This document shows, piece after piece, positions 11,600 to 22,123 of a stretch of 64,000 bases of DNA. Numbering within the stretch: position 1 is the stretch's first letter; each line of letters opens with the position of its first letter. Made by a program: the position numbers and the translations under genes. The stretch spans positions 1,441,001 to 1,505,000 of the forward strand of contig NC_077245.1 of the NCBI RefSeq assembly GCF_947179165.1, in the 5' to 3' direction. A model generated the notes under the pieces. That model had not been told where the DNA came from. It saw only the letters and a program-made list of their open reading frames with translations, and did not search any database. This DNA comes from Solanum dulcamara (Eukaryota > Streptophyta > Magnoliopsida > Solanales > Solanaceae).

Positions 11600-14460
11600 T
11601 TTGAAGAAGTAGCAACAATAGACTATTTTATAGATCGACATGATATAGCAGTTCCTCCGTATGTAAATAGATAGCCTGTTTGAAATCGAGCTTTATGTGG
11701 ATCTGATAAATAACATGCATCTGCATAACCAATAAGGTCTACACAACCTTTGTTAGTATAATACAAACTCATATCAATGGTACCTTTAGGTATCGCAAAA
11801 TATGTTTGATACCATTCCAATGTTTTCGCGTTGGAGATAACTATACCTTGCCAATAAATTAACAGAAAATATTATATCAGGTGTGATTGCATTAGCAAGA
11901 TACATAAGTGCACCAATAACACTAAGATATGGTACTTCAGGACCCAGAAGTTCTTTATTCTCTTTTGGAGGTCGAAAAGAATCTTTATCCACTTCAAGTG
12001 ATCAAACAATCATTGGAGTACTTAATGGATGTGCTTTGTCCATATAAAATCATTTTAAGATTTTCTGAGTGTAGGCAGATTGATGGACAAAGACCCCGTC
12101 TGCTAAATGTTCAATTTGCATACCTAGACAAAGTTTTGTCTTTCCAAGGTCTTTCATCTCAAATTCTTTCTTTAGATATTCAATCGCCTTTTGCACCTCT
12201 TCAAGAGTTCCAATGAGATTTATGTCATCAACATAAACGACGAGTATAACAAACTCTGTTTCCGTTTTATTAATAAAACACATGAACAAATGACATCATT
12301 TATATAACCCTCATTTATCAAGTACTCATTAAAGCGATTATACCACATACGACTTGATTGTTTCAGATTATATAATGATCTTTGCAGTTTTATTTAGTGC
12401 ATATTTCGAGACTTAGTACATGCTTCAGGTAATTTTAATCCTTCTGTACTTTCATGTAAATTTCATTATCAAGTGAACCGTAAAGGTAAGCTGTAACTAT
12501 ATCCATTAGATGTATTTCAAGATTTTTATGTACCGCTAGACTGATGAGATATCGATAGGTTATTCCATCCATAACAAGTGAATATTTTCCATCATAGTTG
12601 ACCTCGGGTCTTTGAAAGAATCCTCGTACAACAAGGCGTGCCTTGTATCTTACAATTTTAATTTCTCTCATTTTATTTTCGCACAAAAACCCATTTATAG
12701 TCAACTGATTTTACACCTTCAGGGGTTTGGACTGCAGGTTCAAAAACCTCACATTTAGCAAGTGAGTCTAATTCTGATTGAATTGTCTTTTCCCTACTTT
12801 AACATTCTTCAACGGATTTAGGCTCAAAACTTTCACTATCTTGAATGAGGTTAAGTGCAACATTATATGCAAAAACATTATCTATTATGATTTTCGATCG
12901 ATCTAAATTTATCTCATCACCGGTAGAACTTATTGAAAGTTCTTCATTCACTTGAGTCTTGGATCATTGATTTATTTAGGAATATAAGGACTACTCAAAT
13001 CTTGACCTTCTTCAGGAGGTTCTTTTGTAGTATCATCTTTATTATTCCTCACGCTTTTTTTTCTAGAATTTTTATCCTTTCAACCCAATGGTCTACCAAA
13101 CTTCAGGCATGTTTGAGATTCAGAAGTTATGATACAAGTAGATGGTCTTTTTGGACATCAATCCGGATAGGCACATTCACTGTAGGGATATATGACTTAG
13201 TTATCCATTTCAAATCAGTAAATGCATATGACATTTGATTTGTTGTTTTTTGTAAGTGGATGATCTTCTGGACCTCCTGCTCACATGTGCGGGTACGTGG
13301 ATCAAAATGAGATAGTGATGAACTTTTCACGCAATTTCTCTTTCGAATTCCTTTTTCTCTCCCCCTAATGGTGGAAAAGTTGTATCATCAAACCGAAAAT
13401 TTACAAATCGAGCAGTAAATAAATCTCTTATCAACAATTGAAGGTAGCGAATTATGGAGGGTGAGTCAAATCCAGCATATATGCCTAACCTTCATTGAGG
13501 GCCCATCTTTGTACGTTGTGGTGGTGCTACAAGCACGTATACCGCACAATCAAAAATTTGTAACGTAATACTAATTATGACGGAGAGTATTTATTATAAT
13601 TTGTCGGTCTGAGACATACAAGTGCTGCTGCATGTAAGATAGCATGACCCAAACAGTAATGGACAATTTTATTTTCATAAGTAGAGGTCTTGCTATCAAT
13701 TGTATGCGCTTAATAAATGACTTTGAGAGGCTATTTTGAGTATGAACATGATCAACATGATATTCATTTTTTATCCCAATTGATAAGCAATAATCATCAA
13801 AAACTTGGTATATAAATTCTCCAGCATTATCAAGGCGAACAACCTTAATTGGATAATTTAGGAATTGCCCCCTTAATTTTATTATTTGTGCAACTTTGCA
13901 AATATCAGTTTGTGAGATGATAACAGGCACACATGAGATCACTTTGATAATGCATCTATTAGGATAATAAAATATCTAAACAATCCAATAGGTGGATGAA
14001 TAGGTCTACATATATCTCCATGTATACGCTCTAAAAAGCCAGGAAATTCGATGCCAACCTTCATGGTTGATGGTCTACTAATTAATTTGCCTTGATAACA
14101 AGCAGTACATAAAAATTCATCATTCGTAAAAATCTTCCAGTCTTTAACGGATGTCCAGTTGAATTTTCAAGAATTTATTTCATCATTATTGATCCAGGAT
14201 GACATATTTGATCATGCCATAGCACAAATGTATTTAGATCAGCAAACTTCTGGTTTACGATCATATGTGTTTCAATTGAACTAATTTTTGCATAATATAG
14301 GTCAGACGACAAAGTTGATAATTTTTCCAAAATATATTTCTGGCCTGGGACACTCTTGGTTATACCAAGGTATTCAATATTCATTTCATTTAGTGTCTCA
14401 ACATGATATCCATTTCTGCGTATATCTTTAAAACTTAACAAGTTTCTTGGGAATTTAGAA
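11600..14460 (-). pseudogene. Copia pol remnants: pre-integrase, integrase, reverse transcriptase, RNase H
   Basis: In minus-strand order: 14441-14175 is the GAG-pre-integrase region (LWHDQICHPG); 13942-13571 is an integrase core piece (RLDNAGEF); 12704-12435 and 12289-12050 are reverse transcriptase, the latter with the YVDD catalytic box followed by INLIG; 11992-11620 is the palm end and RNase H (PYLSVIGALMYLANA, GYADACYLSDP). These are characteristic Copia motifs. Adjacent pieces are offset in frame or interrupted by stop codons, and no intact polyprotein remains. Confidence 0.85.
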
Positions 14461-14999
14461 GAGAATAGTGCATCTTATATAACATTTTTTGTCCCCTTAG
14501 GTAGAAATATAGTAGCTCTTCCGGAGCCTTCTATCATTTTTGAATTACCAGAAATTATAGTAACATTTACTTTTCTTCTAAGCAAGTTGAAAAAATATTT
14601 CTCGTCTTTAAAATGGCATGAGTTGTTTCACTATCAATTACACAAATATCCTTGTGATTGATCATTGATCCAAATTTTTTTGAGGCATATCCATATTTTT
14701 CTTCAAAAAGATATAAAGTAAATATTATAATTAAAACATGATCCATTATACAAATTTTATTTATTTACATGGATTAGAAAAATACAAACATATCATTTAG
14801 TACAGACAAATAAAAAGAAAATTATTTAAATATTATTAGACTTATCAATATTCATATTATCTTCTGGAAAATTAAAGAAATCAGTTACATCCAGATGCAT
14901 AGGCTCAATATTATCTTCAGAGATAAAGTTTGTCTTTGAATTATTTTATTTCCTCTTCAAAGATGCCTGATATAGCTGAACCATGCATTTTGATGACCG

Positions 15000-16030
15000 A
15001 CATATCCGTGCCTAGTGCCCATAACGCTACATCTATGACATATACTTTCTAAATTTTTCTTTGGTAAAGCTTTTGGCTTTTCACTCTTTTTTTGTACTGC
15101 TGATCATTTCTCGGTGCCAGCCGAGCATCATGATTATAATTTCTTCTTCGATCATGACCATGATCACAACTGGGGCTATGACCTCTTTCTCGTTGGTTAT
15201 AATTTATCTGATTCACTTCAGGGAGTGGCAAAGAATCAACGGACCGATTATCATGATTTTTTATTAGCAATTCGTTGTGGCATTCAGCAATAAGAAGGTG
15301 ATAAAGTAATTCCGAATATTTTTTAACCCCTTTTCGCGATATTGCTGCCGCAGGAGCATATTCATGTTATTCTTTCCTATTCGTAGGCGCATTAGCACAT
15401 TACAATTTCTTGTGCTCTCATTTCTGATATTTTTGTTATTATTTATTACTTTCTGTACTTTGATTACTCTATTTTATCTGCGACGCTTTCTTTATTTATT
15501 TTCCTATATGGCTTTGAATTTCTTAACCTTATTTGACCCCTTTTTACGCTTTTTTTAGCCGAGGGTCTCTCAGAAACAACCATCCTACCTTGGTAGGAGT
15601 AAGGTCTGCGTACACTTTACCCTCCCAGACCCCACGTTATGGGATTTCACTGGGTTGTTGTTGTTGTTGTTGTATAAATTTAACTGAGCTATAATTCTAA
15701 ACAAGACAGAATTATATTCAGTTATATTTTTAAAATCCATTAATCTCAGATTTAGCCAATCATGACGTGCCTATGAAAGGATGACCAACTTCAGGTGGTC
15801 ATATCTTTCTTTTAGATTCTTTCACAATTTAAGGGGATCCTTTAATGTAAGGTAGTGTAATTTTAATCTCTCGTCAAGATGGTGGTGGAGAAATATCATG
15901 ATTTTGGCACGGTCTTGACTAGATGCCGTATTGTCATCTTTGATGGTGTCTGCCAGACCCATCGATTCTAGATGTATTTCGGCATCTAGTGCCATGATAA
16001 GTAGCATTTTTCAGATATGTCAAGAACAAC
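15000..16030 (-). pseudogene. Copia gag remnant, split by a SINE
   Basis: 16007-15822 encodes a Copia gag helix region (LDAEIHLESMGLADTIKDDN, then MIFLHHHLDERLK). Homology continues degenerately to about 15675 (RLMDFKNITEYNSVLFRI). It resumes below about 15373 (MNMLLRQQYREKGLKNI), and a basic region is seen at 15270-15049. The usual CCHC knuckle is only partly recognisable near 15040 (CHRC..). The gap between the two halves is filled by the SINE at about 15374-15673. Internal stops show it is not functional. Confidence 0.75.
15374..15673 (+). mobile_element. SINE with (TTG)n tail inserted in the Copia gag
   Basis: The 3' part carries the block beginning gccgagggtctctcagaaac, continuing aaggtctgcgtacac and gggatttcactgggttg. 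It ends in a ttg microsatellite at 15654-15672. This is the tail of the abundant nightshade TS-like SINE group. The insertion lies between two recognisable halves of gag. The 5' border (about 15366-15380) is approximate, and no convincing target-site duplication was identified. Confidence 0.75.
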
Positions 16031-16138
16031 AAATTCAAGTTTAGAAATATTAGACATTTTAAGAAAATAAAATTCTTACCCCTTTTGTTACTTTCTTAAA
16101 AATATAGCTCAAAGCGATGGAGGCTCATGCTGATAATG

Positions 16139-16353
16139 TGTTATAAAATAAACTAATTTAGCAAAATAAAAAGGAGAGAGTAAGAGAAAATAAGAAGGAG
16201 CAGATGAGAGGATACCATTTATTCTGAGCAGTGGCTAAGTTAACAAGTTGGAGAAGGGGACAAATTGAAGTGAAGAGAAAACTAAAATAAGGAAGAAAAT
16301 CGAGGAAAAAGGGAAAGGAACGTCCACGGAAGTGGACATCCACTTTCATAACA
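16139..16353 (-). repeat. Copia 5' LTR (minus-strand sense)
   Basis: On the minus strand it starts TGTTATGAAAGTGGATGTCC and ends TTTATAACA. A primer-binding-like site follows immediately. It is the partner of the LTR at 10736-10952. Confidence 0.8.
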
Positions 16354-16589
16354 ATTTTGTTTTTACTTACCGCCTTTTGGAATAACCATAAGTTTTTATG
16401 CGTCGGCATATTTCTTAAGTCAAATAAATACACTGCCATCATCATATTTGTTACTATTAGAATTTAGACGTATGAATTTAAGGTGAATTCAACTAAATAT
16501 ATTGCTTTTGATTCAATTATCCCTTTAAAAATATTTTAAAACTACAAGTAAGTGAAACCTATCAAATTAATCCAAATCCTAAATCGATC

Positions 16590-16730
16590 CGTCATTGTTT
16601 CTATAATGCTTAGACACTTTTTCTTTAACCCATCCATAGAAGCTTTCCATCTTTTTTGCCCCATTGATGACTCGAACCCACAATCGAAGAGTGGGAGGTA
16701 GATATCGTACTTACCATTTGAACAATTTTT
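16590..16730 (-). mobile_element. SINE 5' region (tRNA-like, B-box) fragment
   Basis: On the minus strand, the sequence 'aaatggtaagtacgatatc' is followed by 'tgtgggttcgagtcatc'. This resembles the A-box/B-box spacing of a tRNA-derived SINE; GGTTCGAGTC is a near-perfect B box. It does not fold as an intact tRNA. Confidence 0.5.
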
Positions 16731-16734
16731 CTTG

Positions 16735-17440
16735 TCAAATGTGTTTGTAACAAATTTTAAATAAATGGAAAATAAATTAACCATAAATAAAAGCTGAATA
16801 AGCAAGACTATTATTGATAAAATAATATGGGTACATGCAATTCTGTTCCTCTCTTGATTCTTCTCTCGCGAGATTTCTTCATAATTTGAGGGCCGTTAGT
16901 GACGTATTTCTCAAACTGGGATGATTTGGATTTAATCTCCATCATGATTCGAGGGCGTTAGTGGCGTATTTCTCGAACTAGTTAGGATGATTTGAACTTG
17001 ATCTCCATAAAAGAATTTGTGGATCTTCTTAAAGTATTTGATTATCAAGAAGTGTTTGACATATTTTGATCTCTTTATGAATGTTCCATAAATTTGTGGA
17101 ATTTTTGAGATGCCTTTTCAAGGGAATATAATACCCGTAATATAAGTATGAATTAGGATTTAGGGTAGAGTAGCCTCCAAGAAACCCTAACTAAAATAGG
17201 ACTCATATTGTAGAATGCTACAAAATTTCGATGTCTACAAAATGTTTAAACACTTTCACTTCCCAAATGATCGATCATAATTATATAGTTTTTTAGTTTA
17301 ATCTTGTTTTCTGTCCATCTCGCTCGTTACTTTCTTATTTATATGATATCTAGATACATGTGAATCACACACATACAGATAACTATTTATGAAAACTCTT
17401 TTATTTTATTAACTCAATCCATTTTGACCCATTTAATCCA
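16735..17440. other. Intergenic; contains a tandem duplication of about 63-67 bp
   Basis: No gene is visible. The only clear structure is two successive copies of 'gaggg..gttagtg.cgtatttctc.aac..gatgatttg..tt.atctccat' at about 16880-16945 and 16946-17010. Confidence 0.5.
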
Positions 17441-17446
17441 ACTAAT

Positions 17447-18000
17447 TTAAAAACTAGTTCTATTGGGTTCTCACTTGGGCTACTGTTGTTCCCATTCAAC
17501 ACATGATTCGGGTGATGGATATCTTCTTGCAAGAATTTTTGTGCTGTTGGTTGCATTCAAGCCCGGATTTCGAGGTAGTGACCAAATGGTTCTTGGGATG
17601 GAAAGAAATTCTACCACCTGAACTTTTGGCAAATGAACATGTTTGCTGTAGACTAAGTCTTGGTCTGGGCATGATGAACCAGGCTATTGAAGGCTTGGTG
17701 GAGTTCCCATCTGGTATGAGTGAGAACATGAGTTGTCTTGGGGTTCTCGAACAAAGGCAGGTTGAGAATTAGGAAAAAGTAGCAGCACAAGTTCAAGGTT
17801 GTCCATCTGTCCACATGGACTGTACAGGTGGGGAGCTTGAGAGGTTGAAGGACATTATTGAAGTGCATGCGCAGAAGAATTGTTTGCTGTTCAAGCCTAA
17901 GACTGGCAGAACGCAAGATGGTCATCAGATATATGGTTTTGGTAACATTAGCATAATCATAGATTCTTTCAACCAGAAGGTATTTACACATATTGCGAAT
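17447..18000 (+). pseudogene. TFIP11/NTR1 (STIP)-like splicing-factor pseudogene fragment
   Basis: The plus-strand translation from about 17458 reads FYWVLTWATVVPIQHM, then WFLGWKEILPPELLANEH, MMNQAIEGL, VLEQRQ and [17 protein letters not shown]. These match the C-terminal (GCFC-like) part of tuftelin-interacting protein 11, called STIP or NTR1 in plants, a G-patch protein of spliceosome disassembly. The G-patch and most of the protein are missing upstream. An in-frame TAG lies at about 17770-17772, straight after VLEQRQVEN, and another near 17455. Homology ends at about 17985. It is therefore a truncated dead copy; a functional parental gene must exist elsewhere. Confidence 0.85.
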
Positions 18001-18019
18001 TTTCCTCCATCCTAAGTTT

Positions 18020-19140
18020 ATTTATGCCATAAAACAACCCGTAGTATAATTCTAACGTTTTGATACATTCTAGAAAATTCTACTTTAATCCATTTAATTT
18101 ATTTTATCAATAAATTACATGTGCTTGAAAATCAAATTATTTTGAACATGTTTTTTCTGTTGATCGTGTATTTTGTCTTTACGATCAATTATTTTCCTTG
18201 ATAACTATAATTTTTGTTTTTTCGATACTAAGTTGGTGATTAATCTGAATAACTTTAGACTTAATAGGCAAGTTATTAGTTAACAAGTGGAGATGGACCA
18301 ATGCCTTAGTTGTGAGACATCAATAATTATACTGAAACTCTTTGTAACTTTTACATAATGATAAAAAAGGAATATATACTTTGCTTTTTCTGTTTTGCCT
18401 ATTTGCTTACTATCATCTTCGAATCAGTCCCTTTTTCTCAAAGTGTAGGAATCTAAAGAAAGGACGGTTTTCAATTGGAATCCATAAAGACAGAATTTAT
18501 ACCATAACTTATGACCACACCAGGTACGAATATTTGAATGTAAATTTGACGAGTTCAATTTTCAAGGTTCTCAGCACTGAATTTATCATATTATTGTTCA
18601 ATTGGACTTAAAGGCGTATCTAATTTGTAATTTATGATTTTCCGTAAACTTAGTAACTTTTGCACAAATCATGTATATGTATTAATTAATAATTCTACTA
18701 AATATTGTGTTTGACTGTAAATTTAGTTCTTATTGTATATATATTAACTTGAAAACTTTGTTGTGAGAGCCTTCTCAAATTGTCGTTCTCAAGCCCGAAT
18801 AAAAGAGGAGATTTGTGATAGACTGACAACCAGCATAAAACTAACTAATTTATGATGAATTCTAAAAAATGTGAAGTTGTTGCAGAAACCAAACAACAAT
18901 GTATATCTGATGTAATCTCACAAGTACTAGAATCTAGAGAGGGTAGAGTGTATGCAAGCATTATACCCTTATCTCGTAAAGATAAAAAGATTGTTTTCAA
19001 TAGACCCTCCACTTAAAATAAAGTATTTCCAAGCGCTGCAGAAACTCATAAACTCTAAATTCTGAATCCGCGTCTGATTTGACCCTATTGAAAAAATAAA
19101 CTCCATCTGTCCCTCCCTGACCACAAGGCAGACCACACCT
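18020..19140. other. Intergenic, AT-rich
   Basis: I see no gene, RNA or mobile element with clear ends. The open frame at 18381-18611 has no family resemblance or promoter. The right edge is the promoter of the membrane protein gene at 19235. Confidence 0.45.
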
Positions 19141-19147
19141 TTCTTTC

Positions 19148-19159
19148 TATATATATAAT
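19148..19159 (+). promoter_or_regulatory. TATA box of the small membrane-protein gene
   Basis: The run tatatatataatc lies about 80 bases upstream of the start codon at 19235. That allows a transcription start near 19180-19190 and a short leader. Confidence 0.5.
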
Positions 19160-19234
19160 CACATATTCCTCTTTGTTTCATATAGTCTTTCAAGAAAAAC
19201 CAAGGAAGAACAAAGCATTCTTATTTCAAACTCT

Positions 19235-19636
19235 ATGGGTTGGTTGCTAGGAGAAAGGAGAGGAGTTAGTTGGAGAGACCAAACTCTAGAATCAATATCA
19301 GCACCTCCTTTAGCCTTGATAGTTTTATTTGGCCTAGTAATTTTCTTGATGTCTATGTCTACATATTCAGAATACAAAGCAACAGTAGAAAAATCAAAGG
19401 CTAGTATGAAACTCATGTCTTTCTTGTTGCCTTTTCTTATCATACTTTTGGTCTACATAATGATTGATTGTAATAGATGGTTTTATCCTTATGGAGGAGT
19501 TACAAGGCCAGTTGTATACCATTTGGCTAGCCAAGAAGGTGGATCACCTTGGGGAATTGCTTTGCTTTTGGTCATACTTTTGGTCATGATTCATTATCAA
19601 GATTCATTTCAATCTACTTGGTTTCGTACACTCTGA
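19235..19636 (+). CDS. Small plant membrane protein, three predicted helices (133 aa, intronless)
   Basis: The single-exon ORF starts MGWLLGERRGVSWRDQTLES. Hydrophobic segments lie at about residues 24-44 (PPLALIVLFGLVIFLMS), 59-79 (MSFLLPFLIILLVYIMI) and 106-121 (WGIALLLVILLVMI). A conserved-looking loop of aromatic, Gly and Pro residues (NRWFYPYGGVTRPV) lies between helices 2 and 3. It resembles a family of short uncharacterised plant transmembrane proteins, but I cannot name a function. A TATA box lies at an ideal distance and the stop codon is clean, so I consider it a real gene. Codon use and the length of the frame in AT-rich surroundings support this. Confidence 0.85.
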   Translation: MGWLLGERRGVSWRDQTLESISAPPLALIVLFGLVIFLMSMSTYSEYKATVEKSKASMKLMSFLLPFLIILLVYIMIDCNRWFYPYGGVTRPVVYHLASQEGGSPWGIALLLVILLVMIHYQDSFQSTWFRTL

Positions 19637-19639
19637 GCT

Positions 19640-22120
19640 CGGAGGCGAATTCAGAATTTACGCTCGAGGTTCAATATTTAGTTGTTTTACTTTTGTAGTA
19701 ATTTTCATATACATATATGTTTTTATACTTTGCGTCCAAAGTACTGAGTTGTAGCTTGTACATGATTAGGATTAGGATTAGTATGATTAGGGTGGAACTG
19801 TTTTTCATTTCTTTAGATAATGTTTAGAGAGGTATTTGGGTTTGTGGTCTAAATTGCGGTTTTATGAGGTAAATAATATATGAATCGTAATGCAGTGAGT
19901 AATAATATATGGATTGTTATGGATGTATTCTTTAATTTAAGTGTATTTTTGTATTCTAATAATCTTATTCCCGTATTGCTAATACACACATTCTCTATAA
20001 GTTGCACCAAAATCAATTTTTTGCACGGATGGATAGCCAGTCTGATCTTTATTTTTTGTTCACAAATATGTCGTCATTAATCTTTGCCTTTGTTGCTCAT
20101 TTAATAAAAAATTGTGGGTCAAACTTGTTATGCCTGATAAAGCATAACTTGTATTATATTAGGATATGTAAATGTTCATTTAGTAAAAATTTGTAGGTCA
20201 AATTTGTTATGCCTCGTAAGCATAACTTGTGTTATGTTATCTTGTGTTATGTTATGATACGAAAATTAAACTTATAATTGGCCATTTTATTTTCAATATC
20301 AAGGTTATTTTCGTCGATCTGTTTATTACTTAAATGCTGAAGGGCAAGAATTATACACCACCTCAAAATAGGGATGGTTAAAGTACCTACCGTCTCTTTT
20401 TTGGGATCAATATCAGAACAAACCATACCAAAATTAGCAATATAGCTTTTGGATTTTTGGTTTTAGCAAAGAACAGTTCTATGACGTATAGTAAAAACAA
20501 GCCATGAACTGCTGTGTTATATTTTGTTCATTATCTGATTGAAATTTCGTCAATTAACTGAATTAAGCTTTAATATATGTAGACACATAAAAATTTCTCT
20601 ATTATCTCAACTACTTTTTTTTATAGAAAAAGTGACCATTTTAAATTTATTAATACACAAAGTGAAGCGCAGACAAATTCAGTAGCTATCGCCTATCAGT
20701 AATAAAGGAATGGAGAGAGACTGGGAGATTGAGAAGAAACAATTTCCACTGATGATGCAACAGGAAAAGAAAACCAGAAAATGCACAAATCAAATGATTG
20801 ATCCTCATTTACTGATTAATCAGGTCTCTAAGTTTAATGAAATCTTGCAACTAATTAGTTACAACTTACATGGACATCTCTATAGTATACAACATAAACA
20901 TCCAGCACTGACTACTACAATTTACTGTTACATAGCTTGAAGAACCAGAAAGGGAGTAATAACACAAGCATCAGTACAGATGATCAAGATCCAATAAACG
21001 AACATATGTACCGAAAATCTATCATCTAATATAGATACAGGGCCGAAGTTCTGGTGACAAGGTCATGTCACACAGGGAGATGAAATTTTTAATTTAGGTA
21101 CCTTAAATGAGGACGTGAATAGATTTGGAGTTCCCGAGATAATATTACCAGCTTTTCGTTTGGAACTTCTCTGTACCTACAAAATACCGAGTATCTATCA
21201 GCTAACATAAGACCTATGTTGCTCGGATCTTCCAAAAATGCCACTATACTCGTGTTGAAGGATCAAACAAATGTCTGACGGCATTTTTGAAGGATTCGAG
21301 CAACATAACATAATCTATATTTCTCGGATACACTGACATACTCTTGAATGAGATCAAATAATTGTGAAGATGCATAACCATTTACTAAATCTAAAATCTA
21401 AATAATAAAGAAATTGGTATTGATGTCAGTGCCCTATGTATACATTTGAATTCAAATCACTGACTAATGTAGTACCAAGATTGTATTATAGTCGTGTGCA
21501 AAGTGCATTCCTTAAATGTCATATAATATCTTTGATAGACGGAGACCTAGGCCCACAGTTAAGATAAGAGGGCGGACACAGCAATATCCAAGCTATATGG
21601 GCATGCTAGCTTGCTATCTGCAGCATAGCGTCTTTTACAAAACTGAGCAATTTCTTGAATACATAGGTTGATCTTGGTTGCTTCTTGAATTTGAACAAGC
21701 TTTTTACATCAGGCACAGAAGAACATGCGAGCACAAATGCCAAATCAATTCATTTTTATCTAGTAAAATTCTGCAAAAATCAAGCTAGAGAAAGATGTCC
21801 AGGATATCAAACGGTAAAGTGTCAAGGCAATGCTAATGCATACAACGACTTCTCGGTTATTTCTATTAATTTTTCCTTTACAAAGTGAGAAGATTGCTTT
21901 TATTAGATTAGATCCACACTAGATTAGATCCACACAACAAAAAATCTATCTGCATTACAAGAATAATCTATTCTCTACATCATCAGGACAAAAGGATCAG
22001 TTTCTTGAATGCAAGACAATAACACACATTACTACTAGGTGAGATACCTCAAAGAAGAACAACATTAACATGGACAAATTATGTAACAGGAAAAGGACAG
22101 CTGCAGAATAGTTTCTTCTA
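19640..22120. other. Intergenic between two genes; contains a small foldback element
   Basis: The left part is the 3' flank of the membrane-protein gene. A stretch just after its stop (ggcgaattcagaatttacg) resembles a common dispersed nightshade repeat. The right part, above about 21900, is probably the 3' UTR of the minus-strand coiled-coil gene. A foldback element lies at 21215-21307. The ORFs at 19880, 20710 and 21685 show no family resemblance. Confidence 0.4.
21215..21307. mobile_element. Small foldback MITE-like element (ttgctcgga family), copy 1
   Basis: The left arm tatgttgctcggatcttcc and the right arm ggattcgagcaacata are inverted complements. The inner parts ccaaaaatgcc and ggcatttttg also pair, so the roughly 93-base unit can form a long hairpin. 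A related copy lies at 28979-29093 in the first intron of the invertase gene. No transposase is present. Confidence 0.6.
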
Positions 22121-22123
22121 AAA

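Larger units (their letters stand above)
10736..16353 (-). mobile_element. LTR/Copia retrotransposon, full-length but decayed, minus strand
   Basis: A pair of LTRs of about 215 bp (10736-10952 and 16139-16353) starts TGTT and ends AACA, with TG..CA termini on both strands. The flanks are A/T-rich 5-mers (aattt left, atttt right), a probable target duplication with one difference. Reading the minus strand, the 5' LTR is followed by a primer-binding-like site (cattatcagcatgagcc, just below 16139). Then come gag, integrase, reverse transcriptase and RNase H, in the Copia order. A purine tract (aagggagagtg, about 10963-10953) precedes the 3' LTR. The coding region is broken by many stops and frameshifts and by a SINE insertion. 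The two LTRs differ by many substitutions and indels, so the insertion is old. Confidence 0.9.

Noticed and set aside
11929..13238. Plus-strand open frames at 11929-12216 and 12933-13238
   Set aside because: They are antisense to the Copia reverse transcriptase and integrase remnants.
18381..18611. Possible small plus-strand gene
   Set aside because: No conserved motif, no promoter, and composition typical of random AT-rich frames.
19159..19443. Minus-strand frame of 94 codons
   Set aside because: It is antisense to the well-supported membrane-protein gene at 19235-19636.
20710..20940. Plus-strand frame of 76 codons
   Set aside because: No recognisable family, no splice partner, and AT-rich flanks without promoter signals.
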